From WGAB01 sp964406105 (GTDB lineage: Bacteria > Hydrothermota > Hydrothermia > WGAB01), in contig CAYOQK010000066.1 of assembly GCA_964406105.1 (NCBI GenBank), positions 1-29,697 on the forward strand: a stretch of DNA of 29,697 nucleotides. The letters run 5' to 3'. This document shows positions 1-7,772 of this stretch, one piece after another. The number at the start of each line of letters is the position of its first letter. Position 1 is the first letter of the stretch. The translations under genes were made by a program, and so were the position numbers. The notes under the pieces were generated by a model, which did not search any database, was not told the DNA's origin, and saw only the letters and a program-made list of their open reading frames with translations.

Positions 1-2
1 TC

Positions 3-38
3 CATTGGGACGACAAGGTGGGCATGCGGGTTCGGTAA
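3..38 (+). CDS. Possible C-terminal tail of an upstream gene (partial)
   Basis: The third frame from the window edge reads HWDDKVGMRVR and stops at TAA 36-38. Nine of its eleven sense codons end in G or C, as in the real genes here; the other two forward frames look less gene-like. It would be the last eleven codons of a gene lying mostly outside the window, ending 33 bases before the porin start. The stretch is too short to name a family, and it could be non-coding. Confidence 0.3.
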   Translation, partial: HWDDKVGMRVR

Positions 39-55
39 TCCCCTGGGTGTGAACC

Positions 56-71
56 AAAAAGGAGGTGATCC
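56..71 (+). promoter_or_regulatory. Exceptionally long Shine-Dalgarno sequence of the porin gene
   Basis: Bases 58-71 read AAAGGAGGTGATCC and abut the ATG at 72. They match, base for base, the complement of the usual bacterial 16S rRNA 3' end (GGATCACCTCCTTT), so fourteen consecutive pairs are possible. GGAGG sits six bases before the start codon, a normal spacing. The 16S sequence of this organism is not in the window, so the full length of pairing is inferred from the usual sequence. Confidence 0.8.
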
Positions 72-1319
72 ATGAAAAAGGCACTGCTGATCCTGCTGGC
101 CCTGGGCGTGGTGTCTCTGCGCGCAGAGGGGCCCAAGATCACTGTGGGCGGTACCTTTTACACCTATGGCTTCTTCTGGAACAACATGGACTTCAACAGC
201 GACTCCTCCGACGGTGACCAGTTCTACTATGCGCACGGCGATATCCGGGTGGATGCCGATTTCGGCAACGGCGTAACCGGCCGGATCACGGCAGGCGCCT
301 GGGGGAACATCGGCCAAGATCCCATCTACGGCAGCGGTCCGGACCCCAACATCCACCTGATGGAGGCCTACTTGACCATCAACAACTTCCTGCGGTTGCC
401 CGTGAGCTTCACCATCGGGAAGAAGCACGTGCTCTTCGGCAACGGCATCACCATCTTTGACGGTGGCGAGGATGGCTACTGGCAGGTGATGCTGGAACAC
501 GCCGGCGACAACTACCACTTGAGTGTCTTTGATCTGCGGGCCATTGAGGGTGGCGGCATCCAGTTCCTCGGCTTGGCAGGTCCTGGCAACATGCCCGAGT
601 CCGACAAAGACATCCTGGGCACCTACAACACCTTCACCTTCGGTAACCTGAACGTGGACCTCTACGGCTTCTACCGGGTGTATGGAGGGGATAAACCCCT
701 GTGGGCAGGCCTGCGGAGCTACGGTTCCCCCATTTCGGGCCTGAACTACTCGGTGGAGTTCGCCCAGATGCTCGGCAAGTACGAGGGCGACGCCGACACC
801 TTCAACTACAAGGGCAACGCTGCTGAGCTGGTGCTCAACTACTCCATGAATCCCTTTGACTTCGGGGTGGGTGCCGTGTACTTCTCCGGCGACGATATGG
901 ACACCGACGACAACGAAGCCTTTGAGTCCGTGTCCAATGGCCCCTACACTTACGGCTTCTACAAGTGGTGGCCTGGCTTCGGGCCGGCCCACACGCTGCA
1001 CACCTGGTACGGCTTCGCCCTGCTCATGCCCGGTGAGCCCTTCATGACCAACCTCTTCACCCAGAACGTCCACGTAGGGTATCAGATGAGCGCACTGCCC
1101 CTCACCGTGCGGCTGGACTTCTTCAACTACATGAAGAACCAGGTGGCCTCGGGCCAGGACAAGGATCTCGGCAAAGAGGTGTCGCTCTTCGCTCTGCTCC
1201 ACTGCATGAAGACTGTGCATCTGGGCTTGGCGGTGGGCTACTTCCTGCCGGGCAAGTACCTGGGCGAGGACCTGGACCCGATGCTGGGCGGCTACTTCTT
1301 CGTGTTCAAGTCCTTCTAA
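72..1319 (+). CDS. Outer-membrane beta-barrel protein, porin-like
   Basis: Predicted 415-residue protein with a short signal peptide (residues 1-18, MKKALLILLALGVVSLRA, then EGPKI). The rest is rich in Gly, Tyr, Phe, Asn and Asp with alternating hydrophobic strands and ends in Phe (VFKSF), as expected for barrels recognised by the BAM machinery. Aromatic and acidic loops such as YFSGDDMDTDDNE near residue 270 fit extracellular turns. It resembles alginate-export/porin-type barrels in texture, but I see no diagnostic motif, so the substrate is unknown. The start is fixed by the very strong ribosome binding site. A clear terminator follows at 1344-1381, so it is probably the last or only gene of its transcript and may be highly expressed. 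Confidence 0.7.
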   Translation: MKKALLILLALGVVSLRAEGPKITVGGTFYTYGFFWNNMDFNSDSSDGDQFYYAHGDIRVDADFGNGVTGRITAGAWGNIGQDPIYGSGPDPNIHLMEAYLTINNFLRLPVSFTIGKKHVLFGNGITIFDGGEDGYWQVMLEHAGDNYHLSVFDLRAIEGGGIQFLGLAGPGNMPESDKDILGTYNTFTFGNLNVDLYGFYRVYGGDKPLWAGLRSYGSPISGLNYSVEFAQMLGKYEGDADTFNYKGNAAELVLNYSMNPFDFGVGAVYFSGDDMDTDDNEAFESVSNGPYTYGFYKWWPGFGPAHTLHTWYGFALLMPGEPFMTNLFTQNVHVGYQMSALPLTVRLDFFNYMKNQVASGQDKDLGKEVSLFALLHCMKTVHLGLAVGYFLPGKYLGEDLDPMLGGYFFVFKSF

Positions 1320-1343
1320 GGCAGCAACAGATCTTTGCCTTTG

Positions 1344-1381
1344 CTGGGCGGCGGTCCATGTGGCCCGCCGCCCAGTTTTTT
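1344..1381 (+). terminator. Rho-independent terminator after the porin gene
   Basis: The 11-base arm CTGGGCGGCGG at 1344 pairs perfectly with CCGCCGCCCAG ending at 1375. The loop contains two further CC/GG pairs around ATGT. Six T residues follow (1376-1381). This is a textbook intrinsic terminator, 24 bases after the porin stop codon. Confidence 0.92.
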
Positions 1382-1429
1382 CAACCGGCCTCAGGCTGCA
1401 AAATCTAAGCATCAAACGGAGGGATCGCC

Positions 1430-2485
1430 ATGAAAACCTACAATCTGGGCATTGTCGGCTTTGGCACCGTCGGCCAAGGCATTGCCCGCCTCCTGGCAAC
1501 GAAACAGTCCCAACTCCAAATCAACCATGGCTTCTCCTTTCGGGTGGTGGGCATCGCAGACCCGGTAAAGGGAATGGTGTACAACCCCAACGGCATCCCG
1601 TTGCAGCGCGCCTTGGACACCGTACTGCAGGGCCAGCGACTGGAAGAGGCCAACCTCGGCGAACCCGGCTGGGATAGTTTGAAACTCATCCACCAGGGAA
1701 ACCTGGACATCCTGCTGGAGATCACCCCCACCAACCTGAAAACCGGTGAACCTGGCATCACCCACCTGCGTGAGGCCCTCAGCCAAGGGATCCACGTGGC
1801 CACCACAAACAAGGGGCCCATTGCCCTGGCCTACGCCGAACTCCGGGATCTGGCAGAGGCCCATGGCGCAGAGCTGCGGTTTGAGGGCACCGTGCTCTCC
1901 GGCACCCCGGTGTTTAACCTTTGGCGCTATGGGCTGGCCTGTGCCAACATCCAGGAAATCCAGGGGATCCTCAACGGCACCACCAACTACATTCTCACCC
2001 GCATGGCCGAAGGCCTGGACTACGAAGCCGCTCTCCAGGAGGCCCAGCAAAAGGGATACGCCGAAACCGACCCCACCGCCGACGTAGAGGGGTACGACGC
2101 CCTGGCCAAGGCCGTGATCCTGGCCAATGTGATCTTGGGCGGGCAGCTCAAGCCCGAGGAGGTGCCCACCCAGGGCATCACCGGCATCCATCCGGCCGAC
2201 GTCCAAGAGGCCCTGAAAAATGGCCAAAAGTGGAAGTTGTTGGTGCGTGTATGGCGAGAGGGCGGAAAGGTGCAGGCCCGGGTAGCCCCTCAACGGGTGG
2301 ACGCCCACCATCCCCTGTACGGCATTGACGGCGTCACCAACGCGCTGACCTTTTACTCCGACACCCTCGGGACCACCACCATCGTGGGCCCGGGCGCGGG
2401 CTCCCTGGAAACCGGCCACGCCCTGCTCATGGATCTTTTGGACATCCACCGCACCCTGCAACAGCGGGGAACCTCATCCCTGTAA
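1430..2485 (+). CDS. hom: Homoserine dehydrogenase, short form without ACT domain
   Basis: Predicted 351-residue NAD(P)-dependent enzyme reducing aspartate semialdehyde to homoserine, on the threonine/methionine branch. The Rossmann motif GFGTVGQG is at residues 10-17. The family signatures NGTTNYIL (182-189) and GYAETDPTADVEGYDALAK (209-227) are intact, with Asp223 and Lys227 in the positions of the catalytic pair and Lys128 in TTNKGPIAL. There is no regulatory ACT domain, as in archaeal and several thermophile enzymes, so feedback control by threonine may be absent. GGAGGG lies eight bases upstream of the ATG. The next gene starts 14 bases after the stop, so the two are probably cotranscribed. 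The family is clear; the physiological direction is less so, given the aldehyde dehydrogenase partner. Confidence 0.9.
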   Translation: MKTYNLGIVGFGTVGQGIARLLATKQSQLQINHGFSFRVVGIADPVKGMVYNPNGIPLQRALDTVLQGQRLEEANLGEPGWDSLKLIHQGNLDILLEITPTNLKTGEPGITHLREALSQGIHVATTNKGPIALAYAELRDLAEAHGAELRFEGTVLSGTPVFNLWRYGLACANIQEIQGILNGTTNYILTRMAEGLDYEAALQEAQQKGYAETDPTADVEGYDALAKAVILANVILGGQLKPEEVPTQGITGIHPADVQEALKNGQKWKLLVRVWREGGKVQARVAPQRVDAHHPLYGIDGVTNALTFYSDTLGTTTIVGPGAGSLETGHALLMDLLDIHRTLQQRGTSSL

Positions 2486-2499
2486 AAGGAGGCCCTTCC

Positions 2500-3927
2500 A
2501 TGAAAATGCTCATCGGTGGGGAATGGGTTGACCGGGACGAACGGATCCCGGTGCTGGATCCCCAGGACGACACCGTGATTGACACGGTGCCCGCAGGCAC
2601 CCCAGAGGACGTTCAACGCGCCTTTGACATCGCCGAAAAGGGCGCGGAGATCATGCGTAACCTGGCCACCTATGACCGCTACGAGATCCTGCTCAAAGCC
2701 GCTCACCTGCTGGAACAACGCCTGGAGGAGTTCTCCCGGCTGATCGCCCGCGAAGGGGTGAAGACCATCCGAGAAGCCCGCAAAGAGGCGGCTCGGGCTG
2801 TGAACACCCTAACCTACGCCGCAGAAGAAGCCAAACGTCTGCAAGGCGAGATCGTGCACTTTGATGCCGATTTTCGGCGCGACCGCCGAGTGGGCTATTG
2901 GCTCCGCGAACCCGTGGGCATTGTGTTGGCGATCACCCCGTACAACGACCCCCTGAACATGGTGGCCCATAAGGTATCACCGGCCATCGCCGCGGGCAAC
3001 GCCGTGGTCTTGAAACCGGCTACCGTCACCCCCCTGTCGGCCCTGAAGTTCGGCGAACTCCTGCTGGAGGCAGGCCTGCCTCCTGAAGCCCTTTCCATCG
3101 TAACCGGCCGAGCCTCCCAAATCGCCGACGCCCTGGTAACAGATCCCCGCCCTCGGGTGATCACCTTTACCGGTGGAACAGAGGCAGGCGAGGACATCAT
3201 CCGCAAGGCCGGCCTCAAAAAGGTCATGATGGAACTGGGGTCCTCCTCCGCTGTCATCGTGATGGACGACGCCGACCTGGACCAAGCTGTGCCCCTTACG
3301 GTGGACGGCGCCTTCTGGGCGGCCGGGCAGAACTGCATCGGCGTCCAACGGATGTTCATCCACCGCCGGGTTTACGACACCTTTATGGAGCGGTTCTTGG
3401 AGCACACCCGCCGAATCAAGGTGGGCAACAAGTTAGACGAAGCCACGGACATGGGACCCATGATTACCAAAACCGAGGCCGACCGGGTGGAGGCCTGGAT
3501 CCAAGAGGCCGTGAACCTGGGAGGAACCCTTCTGTACGGCGGCCGCCGCGAGGGCAACTTTATCTGGCCTACGGTGCTGGAAAAGGTCCCCCGACAGGCC
3601 AAGGTGGTGTGTCAGGAGGTGTTCGGGCCGGTGGTGGTGGCTGAACCCATTGACTCCCTGGAGGAAGCCGTGGCCAAGGCCAACGACACAGAGTACGGCC
3701 TGCACGCTGCCATCTTCACCCAAAACCTGGACCGCGCCTTCAAAGCAGCCCGCGACCTCAAGTTTGGCGGTGTAATGATCAACGACTCCACCGATTTCCG
3801 GGTGGACTATATGCCCTTCGGTGGCTACAAGAAATCGGGCCTTTGGCGAGAAGGCCTCAAGTTCGCCATAGAGGTGATGACCGAGATCAAACTGGTGGCT
3901 TTCAACATCAACTGGAACCCTAAGTAG
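2500..3927 (+). CDS. NAD(P)-dependent aldehyde dehydrogenase (ALDH superfamily)
   Basis: Predicted 475-residue full-length ALDH. Visible landmarks are ITPYND with Asn149, LKPA with Lys172, the FTGG turn (223-226), the general base Glu245 in MELGSS, catalytic Cys279 in GQNCIG, and EVFGPV in the C-terminal half. The YND variant of the Asn motif and the overall texture suggest the group holding lactaldehyde, phosphonoacetaldehyde and non-phosphorylating glyceraldehyde-3-phosphate dehydrogenases. Substrate cannot be assigned from sequence alone. It follows hom by 14 bases with its own AGGAGG, and precedes the cytochrome by 3 bases. The context suggests oxidation of an aldehyde tied to the hom reaction or to amino-acid catabolism, which is an inference. 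Confidence 0.88.
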   Translation: MKMLIGGEWVDRDERIPVLDPQDDTVIDTVPAGTPEDVQRAFDIAEKGAEIMRNLATYDRYEILLKAAHLLEQRLEEFSRLIAREGVKTIREARKEAARAVNTLTYAAEEAKRLQGEIVHFDADFRRDRRVGYWLREPVGIVLAITPYNDPLNMVAHKVSPAIAAGNAVVLKPATVTPLSALKFGELLLEAGLPPEALSIVTGRASQIADALVTDPRPRVITFTGGTEAGEDIIRKAGLKKVMMELGSSSAVIVMDDADLDQAVPLTVDGAFWAAGQNCIGVQRMFIHRRVYDTFMERFLEHTRRIKVGNKLDEATDMGPMITKTEADRVEAWIQEAVNLGGTLLYGGRREGNFIWPTVLEKVPRQAKVVCQEVFGPVVVAEPIDSLEEAVAKANDTEYGLHAAIFTQNLDRAFKAARDLKFGGVMINDSTDFRVDYMPFGGYKKSGLWREGLKFAIEVMTEIKLVAFNINWNPK

Positions 3928-3930
3928 CCC

Positions 3931-5583
3931 ATGTTTCTCCGTTTCATCTTGCTCCTCGCGGTGGTTCTCCCCCTCCAGGCCCAAGGGCCCGGACACCGGG
4001 GCATGGGCCGCGGACGCATGGGTGGCATGGCCATTTCCATCCCCACCACCCTGCCCACAGCCACCTCCGAACTCTTTGCAGGATCAGGCACCTGTGTGTT
4101 GTGTCACGCCGGTGGCGGGGGGTCTTTCCAAGCCTCCGACGGCCGCAACGTGTCTCCCGTGACTCTATGGCAGGCCACCATGATGGCCAACGCCTATCGC
4201 GATCCCGTGTTTCGTGCCAAAGTCCAAGCAGAAATCCAGGAAAACCCCAGCCTGGAAACCTACATTGAGGACAAATGCCTAACCTGCCATGCGCCCATGG
4301 CCTTCACGGAAGCCCACCGAAAGGGCAACACAGCGTACCGATTCCAGCAGGCTGATGCCGATCCCCTGGCAAAGGACGGTGTGAGTTGCACCCTGTGCCA
4401 CCAGATCGTGGCCACCAATTTCGGCCAGGAAAGCAGTTTTTCCGGTGGCTATCAGGTGAACGAAAACCACGAAACCTACGGCCCCCACCAGTACCCCATT
4501 GCCATGCCCATGATCCGGCACACCGGATACAAACCGGTGTACAGTGAGCACGTGGCCCAATCGGCCCTGTGTGCCACCTGCCACACCCTGTTTACCCCCA
4601 CAGTCAACGATCAAGGAGACGTGGTGGGCGAGATCCCCGAGCAAACCCCCTTTCTGGAATGGCTCAACAGTGTGTATCCGGACTCTGGGCTCACGTGCCA
4701 AGCGTGTCATATGCCCGCCCTACAGGAACGTTTGCGGATCACCACCATGCCCATGCGGGCCCCTCGCCGCAGCCCCATCCATCTACACGAGTTCGTAGGA
4801 GGCAACGCCTATGTGCTTGCCCTGTTGGAACGCCACGGCAAAACGCTGAAGACCGCTGCATCTCCCAAAGCCTTCCAAGAAAAACGAGCACAGGTGGAGC
4901 GGAATCTCCAGCAGGCAGCCCGCCTGGAACTCCGGTTCCAAGGGTGGAAGAACGACACCTTAGAGGTGGCCGTGTGGGTGCACAACCTTACCGGCCATAA
5001 GTTTCCTACCGGGTACCCCAGTCGCAGGGCTTGGCTGGAACTGGAAGTGCTCCAGAAGGGCACTCCGGTGTTCCACTCCGGAGCCTGGGATGCCACCACC
5101 GGCGACCTCCAAGGCTTAGACACCCCCTACGAACCCCACCACCAGGTGATCCACCAGCCCCACCAGGTACAGGTGTACGAGTCGGTGATGGTCACTCCCG
5201 AGGGCCAGGTGACCCAGAGCCTGCTGCGGGCCCTCCGGTACGTTAAGGACAACCGGATTCCCCCCAAGGGATTCCGAGCCCAGGGGCCCTACACCGAGCA
5301 CACCGCTATCCTGGGCCGAGCGACCCAGGACCCAGACTTCAACCGTTGGGAAACCTCCGAGGGTACGGGAGCCGACCGAGTGATCTATCGCATCGGGAAT
5401 CTCAGTCCCCAAGAGTCCTACACCCTTCGGGTCACCCTGTGGTACCAAACCCTAAAGCCCCGGTTCCTGCGACATCTGTGGAACCACTCCGGCGAGTGGA
5501 TCCAGAAACTGCAGCAAATGGTGCAGGAAATGCCGGAGACGCCTGTGGCCGTGGCCACCGCCACTTTAGAGATTTCCCCTTAG
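3931..5583 (+). CDS. Secreted pentaheme cytochrome c
   Basis: Predicted 550-residue protein with a signal peptide (residues 1-18). Five CXXCH heme-attachment sites are visible: C55-H59, C116-H120, C153-H157, C214-H218 and C256-H260. Several histidines between the third and fifth sites (for example 180, 186, 197 and 207) could be distal ligands. A short Gly/Met/Arg/His-rich segment (about 20-33) follows the signal. The C-terminal half (about 340-550) carries no heme site; it begins with GHKFPTGYPSR (355-365), a motif seen in other multiheme cytochromes of the c554/perchlorate-reductase type. It would act in the periplasm or at the cell surface in electron transfer. It starts 3 bases after the ALDH stop without an obvious Shine-Dalgarno, so translation is probably coupled. 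Redox partner unknown. Confidence 0.88.
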   Translation: MFLRFILLLAVVLPLQAQGPGHRGMGRGRMGGMAISIPTTLPTATSELFAGSGTCVLCHAGGGGSFQASDGRNVSPVTLWQATMMANAYRDPVFRAKVQAEIQENPSLETYIEDKCLTCHAPMAFTEAHRKGNTAYRFQQADADPLAKDGVSCTLCHQIVATNFGQESSFSGGYQVNENHETYGPHQYPIAMPMIRHTGYKPVYSEHVAQSALCATCHTLFTPTVNDQGDVVGEIPEQTPFLEWLNSVYPDSGLTCQACHMPALQERLRITTMPMRAPRRSPIHLHEFVGGNAYVLALLERHGKTLKTAASPKAFQEKRAQVERNLQQAARLELRFQGWKNDTLEVAVWVHNLTGHKFPTGYPSRRAWLELEVLQKGTPVFHSGAWDATTGDLQGLDTPYEPHHQVIHQPHQVQVYESVMVTPEGQVTQSLLRALRYVKDNRIPPKGFRAQGPYTEHTAILGRATQDPDFNRWETSEGTGADRVIYRIGNLSPQESYTLRVTLWYQTLKPRFLRHLWNHSGEWIQKLQQMVQEMPETPVAVATATLEISP

Positions 5584-5619
5584 GCCTGGCGTCAAGGGCG
5601 GATCCTAAAACCGCGGGGT

Positions 5620-5648
5620 TTGACTTCAAGGCGGTTCCTGGCCATAAT
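5620..5648 (+). promoter_or_regulatory. Sigma70-type promoter of tRNA-Gly
   Basis: TTGACT (5620-5625) and CATAAT (5643-5648) are separated by 17 bases, each one mismatch from consensus. A start near 5655 would leave a leader of about six bases before the mature tRNA 5' end at 5661. Confidence 0.75.
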
Positions 5649-5660
5649 AAGTAAGACCGA

Positions 5661-5735
5661 GCGGGAGTAGCTCAGGGGTAGAGCATCAGCTTCCCAAGCT
5701 GAGGGTCGCGGGTTCGAATCCCGTCTCCCGCTCCA
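5661..5735 (+). tRNA. tRNA-Gly (anticodon CCC)
   Basis: The sequence folds by eye into a complete cloverleaf. The acceptor stem is GCGGGAG/CTCCCGC (5661-5667 with 5725-5731). The D stem is GCTC/GAGC, the anticodon stem TCAGC/GCTGA. The loop is TTCCCAA with anticodon CCC at 5693-5695. The T arm is GCGGG-TTCGAAT-CCCGT with one G-T pair. The discriminator is T, as usual for bacterial tRNA-Gly, and CCA is encoded (5733-5735). Anticodon CCC reads GGG codons. Six T residues follow directly, but there is no separate hairpin. The T-loop holds the only TCGA I found in the window (5714-5717). Confidence 0.97.
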
Positions 5736-5750
5736 TTTTTTATCCCTTCC

Positions 5751-7754
5751 ATGAAGATCGCCCTCCTCCTGCACATGCACCAACCCCTGTACTGGCTCCC
5801 GCGAAAATCTGCCCCTCCTCTGGCCCTGCTCCCCTGGACCTATCTCCACGGCATCGGTGAGTACTACGATGTAGCCCGTACCCTTCAAGACACTCAAGCA
5901 GGGCGGATCACCGTGAACTTCTCCCCTGTGCTCTTGGACCAATGGAACGCCTACCTTCAGGCTGAGGTGGAAGACGTGTTCCTCCAGCATGCCCGCCGCC
6001 CGGCCGAGGATCTTACCCCTCCCGAACGGGCCTTCTTGCTCCAGCACTTCTTCGCAGCCCATCCCTTAACCCAAATCGCCCGGTTTCCCCGGTACCAGGA
6101 ACTCCAGAGCAAACCCAAGGAACCCGAAGCATGGACCCCTCAGGAGCTCCGGGACCTCCAGGTGCTCTTTGTACTGGCCTACACCGGCGAGTATGCCCGG
6201 CAAGACCATCCCCTTTTACGCACCCTGGTCCGCAAGGGCCACCGATACTCCGAGCACGACAAAGCCGCCCTGTTCCAAGCCACCCAGGAGATTCTGCAAC
6301 AGGTGCCCGCCCTGTATCGTGAACTGGCCGACGCTCGGCGTATAGAGATCTCTCTCTCGCCCTATTTCCATCCCATTCTGCCCCTTTTGGTGGATTCCCA
6401 AGAGCATCGGCGCGCCGGAGGCCGTGGCGAACCCGTAGCGCACATCCGCTGGCCCGAGGATGCCCAATGGCATCTCCTCACTGCCCAACTCCGCGGCCAA
6501 AAAGCCTTTGGCCAGGAGCGGTTTGGCCTATGGCCCTCCGAGGGCTCGGTGAGCATGCGCACCCTTCACCTGGTTCGGGAGGCCGGATACCTTTGGGCCG
6601 CCACCGATCAGCAGATCCTGGCCAAAAGCCTCCCCAATGCCTCACCCTATCGGGTGTACCGGTGCTGCGGAGTCCCTATGGTGTTCCGCGATACGGAACT
6701 CTCGGATCGGATCGGCTTTGTATACAGCCGTTGGCATCCTCAGGAGGCCGTGGCCGACCTGTTGGAGCGCTTGCGAGAGAGGCGCGCCCAGGGTGCATCC
6801 CTCGTGGCTTTGATCCTGGACGGCGAGAACCCTTGGCCCCACTACCTGCACGGTGGAATGGACTTTTTGCGCCGCCTTTTGGTGGCCGTAGATCGGGCAC
6901 CGGATCTGGAATGGGCCACCGTGGGAGACCTGGTCCACCAGCTTCCCCACGAACCCCTGGAAACCCTGGCCCCAGGTTCCTGGATCCACGGGACCTTTGA
7001 CACCTGGATGGGACATCCCGAAAAACGACGCGCTTGGGAAGTCCTGCGGGAAAGCCGTGAACGATTGCGTCCCCATTTGCTCTACCGATTCCTGGACCCC
7101 CACAGCCCGGATCCACAGGTTCAGGCCTCCTATGCCTTTTTTGCCGCCGAAGGCTCCGATTGGTTCTGGTGGCTGGGGGACGATCACCCCACGCCCCTGG
7201 CCCCGGTGTTTGACCGCCTCTTCCGGGGTCTCCTTCAATCGGCCTTTGAGCTCTTGGGGCAACCGGTACCTGAAACCCTGCGTCATCCCATTAAGGCCGA
7301 GGCTCCGCCTCTCGTTGAACGCCCCCGCGCCCCCCTCCAGCCCCATTTGGATGGCCGAGTGAGCCACTATTTGGAATGGAAAAACGCGGGCCGCCTGTTG
7401 ATCCATCTCCAGCCCGCCATGGCCGGAGACCCTCTCCAAGCGGTGTACTACGGCTTTGACGACCGGTTCCTGTACCTTCGCTTAGACTTCACCCTGCCCT
7501 GCCGCGAACTGCTCCAACGGGGCCGGGTGCGTGTACAATTCAAAACACCGAAGGGCGTTGTGGAACTCTCGCCCGACCGTTTGGAACCCCAGCGGTGGGC
7601 CTGTGATGAGGTACTGGAATTCGCCCTCTCTTGGCCAGAGCCTCGGCCACCACGGGTGGCGATGGCCTTGGAAATCCTCTGGGAGGGATCGGTTTTCCGC
7701 TACCCACCCACCGGCTGGGTGGACCTGGACCTGTCCACCGATTGGATGGTGTGA
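5751..7754 (+). CDS. Glycoside hydrolase family 57 alpha-glucan enzyme (COG1449-type)
   Basis: Predicted 667-residue protein without a signal peptide, so cytoplasmic. Family 57 landmarks are HMHQP (8-12) near the N-terminus, SPYFHPILPLL (203-213), GLWPSEGSVS with Glu264 as the likely nucleophile, and ILDGENPW with Asp357 as the likely acid/base. This is the alpha-amylase/alpha-mannosidase branch, acting on glycogen-like or maltodextrin substrates; exact specificity is not readable. The last ~140 residues look like an all-beta accessory domain. The start follows the tRNA by 15 bases and has no Shine-Dalgarno; it is supported because the HQP motif must lie near the N-terminus. The neighbouring sugar-phosphate isomerase fits a role in glucan turnover. 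Confidence 0.88.
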   Translation: MKIALLLHMHQPLYWLPRKSAPPLALLPWTYLHGIGEYYDVARTLQDTQAGRITVNFSPVLLDQWNAYLQAEVEDVFLQHARRPAEDLTPPERAFLLQHFFAAHPLTQIARFPRYQELQSKPKEPEAWTPQELRDLQVLFVLAYTGEYARQDHPLLRTLVRKGHRYSEHDKAALFQATQEILQQVPALYRELADARRIEISLSPYFHPILPLLVDSQEHRRAGGRGEPVAHIRWPEDAQWHLLTAQLRGQKAFGQERFGLWPSEGSVSMRTLHLVREAGYLWAATDQQILAKSLPNASPYRVYRCCGVPMVFRDTELSDRIGFVYSRWHPQEAVADLLERLRERRAQGASLVALILDGENPWPHYLHGGMDFLRRLLVAVDRAPDLEWATVGDLVHQLPHEPLETLAPGSWIHGTFDTWMGHPEKRRAWEVLRESRERLRPHLLYRFLDPHSPDPQVQASYAFFAAEGSDWFWWLGDDHPTPLAPVFDRLFRGLLQSAFELLGQPVPETLRHPIKAEAPPLVERPRAPLQPHLDGRVSHYLEWKNAGRLLIHLQPAMAGDPLQAVYYGFDDRFLYLRLDFTLPCRELLQRGRVRVQFKTPKGVVELSPDRLEPQRWACDEVLEFALSWPEPRPPRVAMALEILWEGSVFRYPPTGWVDLDLSTDWMV

Positions 7755-7772
7755 CCAACAAGGAGGTTTCCC

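Noticed and set aside
1412..2461. Long open frame antisense to hom
   Set aside because: It mirrors the codon structure of hom on the opposite strand, a common artefact at high GC. hom has complete motifs and a Shine-Dalgarno; the antisense frame shows no family pattern.
5736..5741. Six T residues after tRNA-Gly as a terminator
   Set aside because: There is no dedicated hairpin other than the tRNA arms themselves, and GH57 has no visible promoter of its own.
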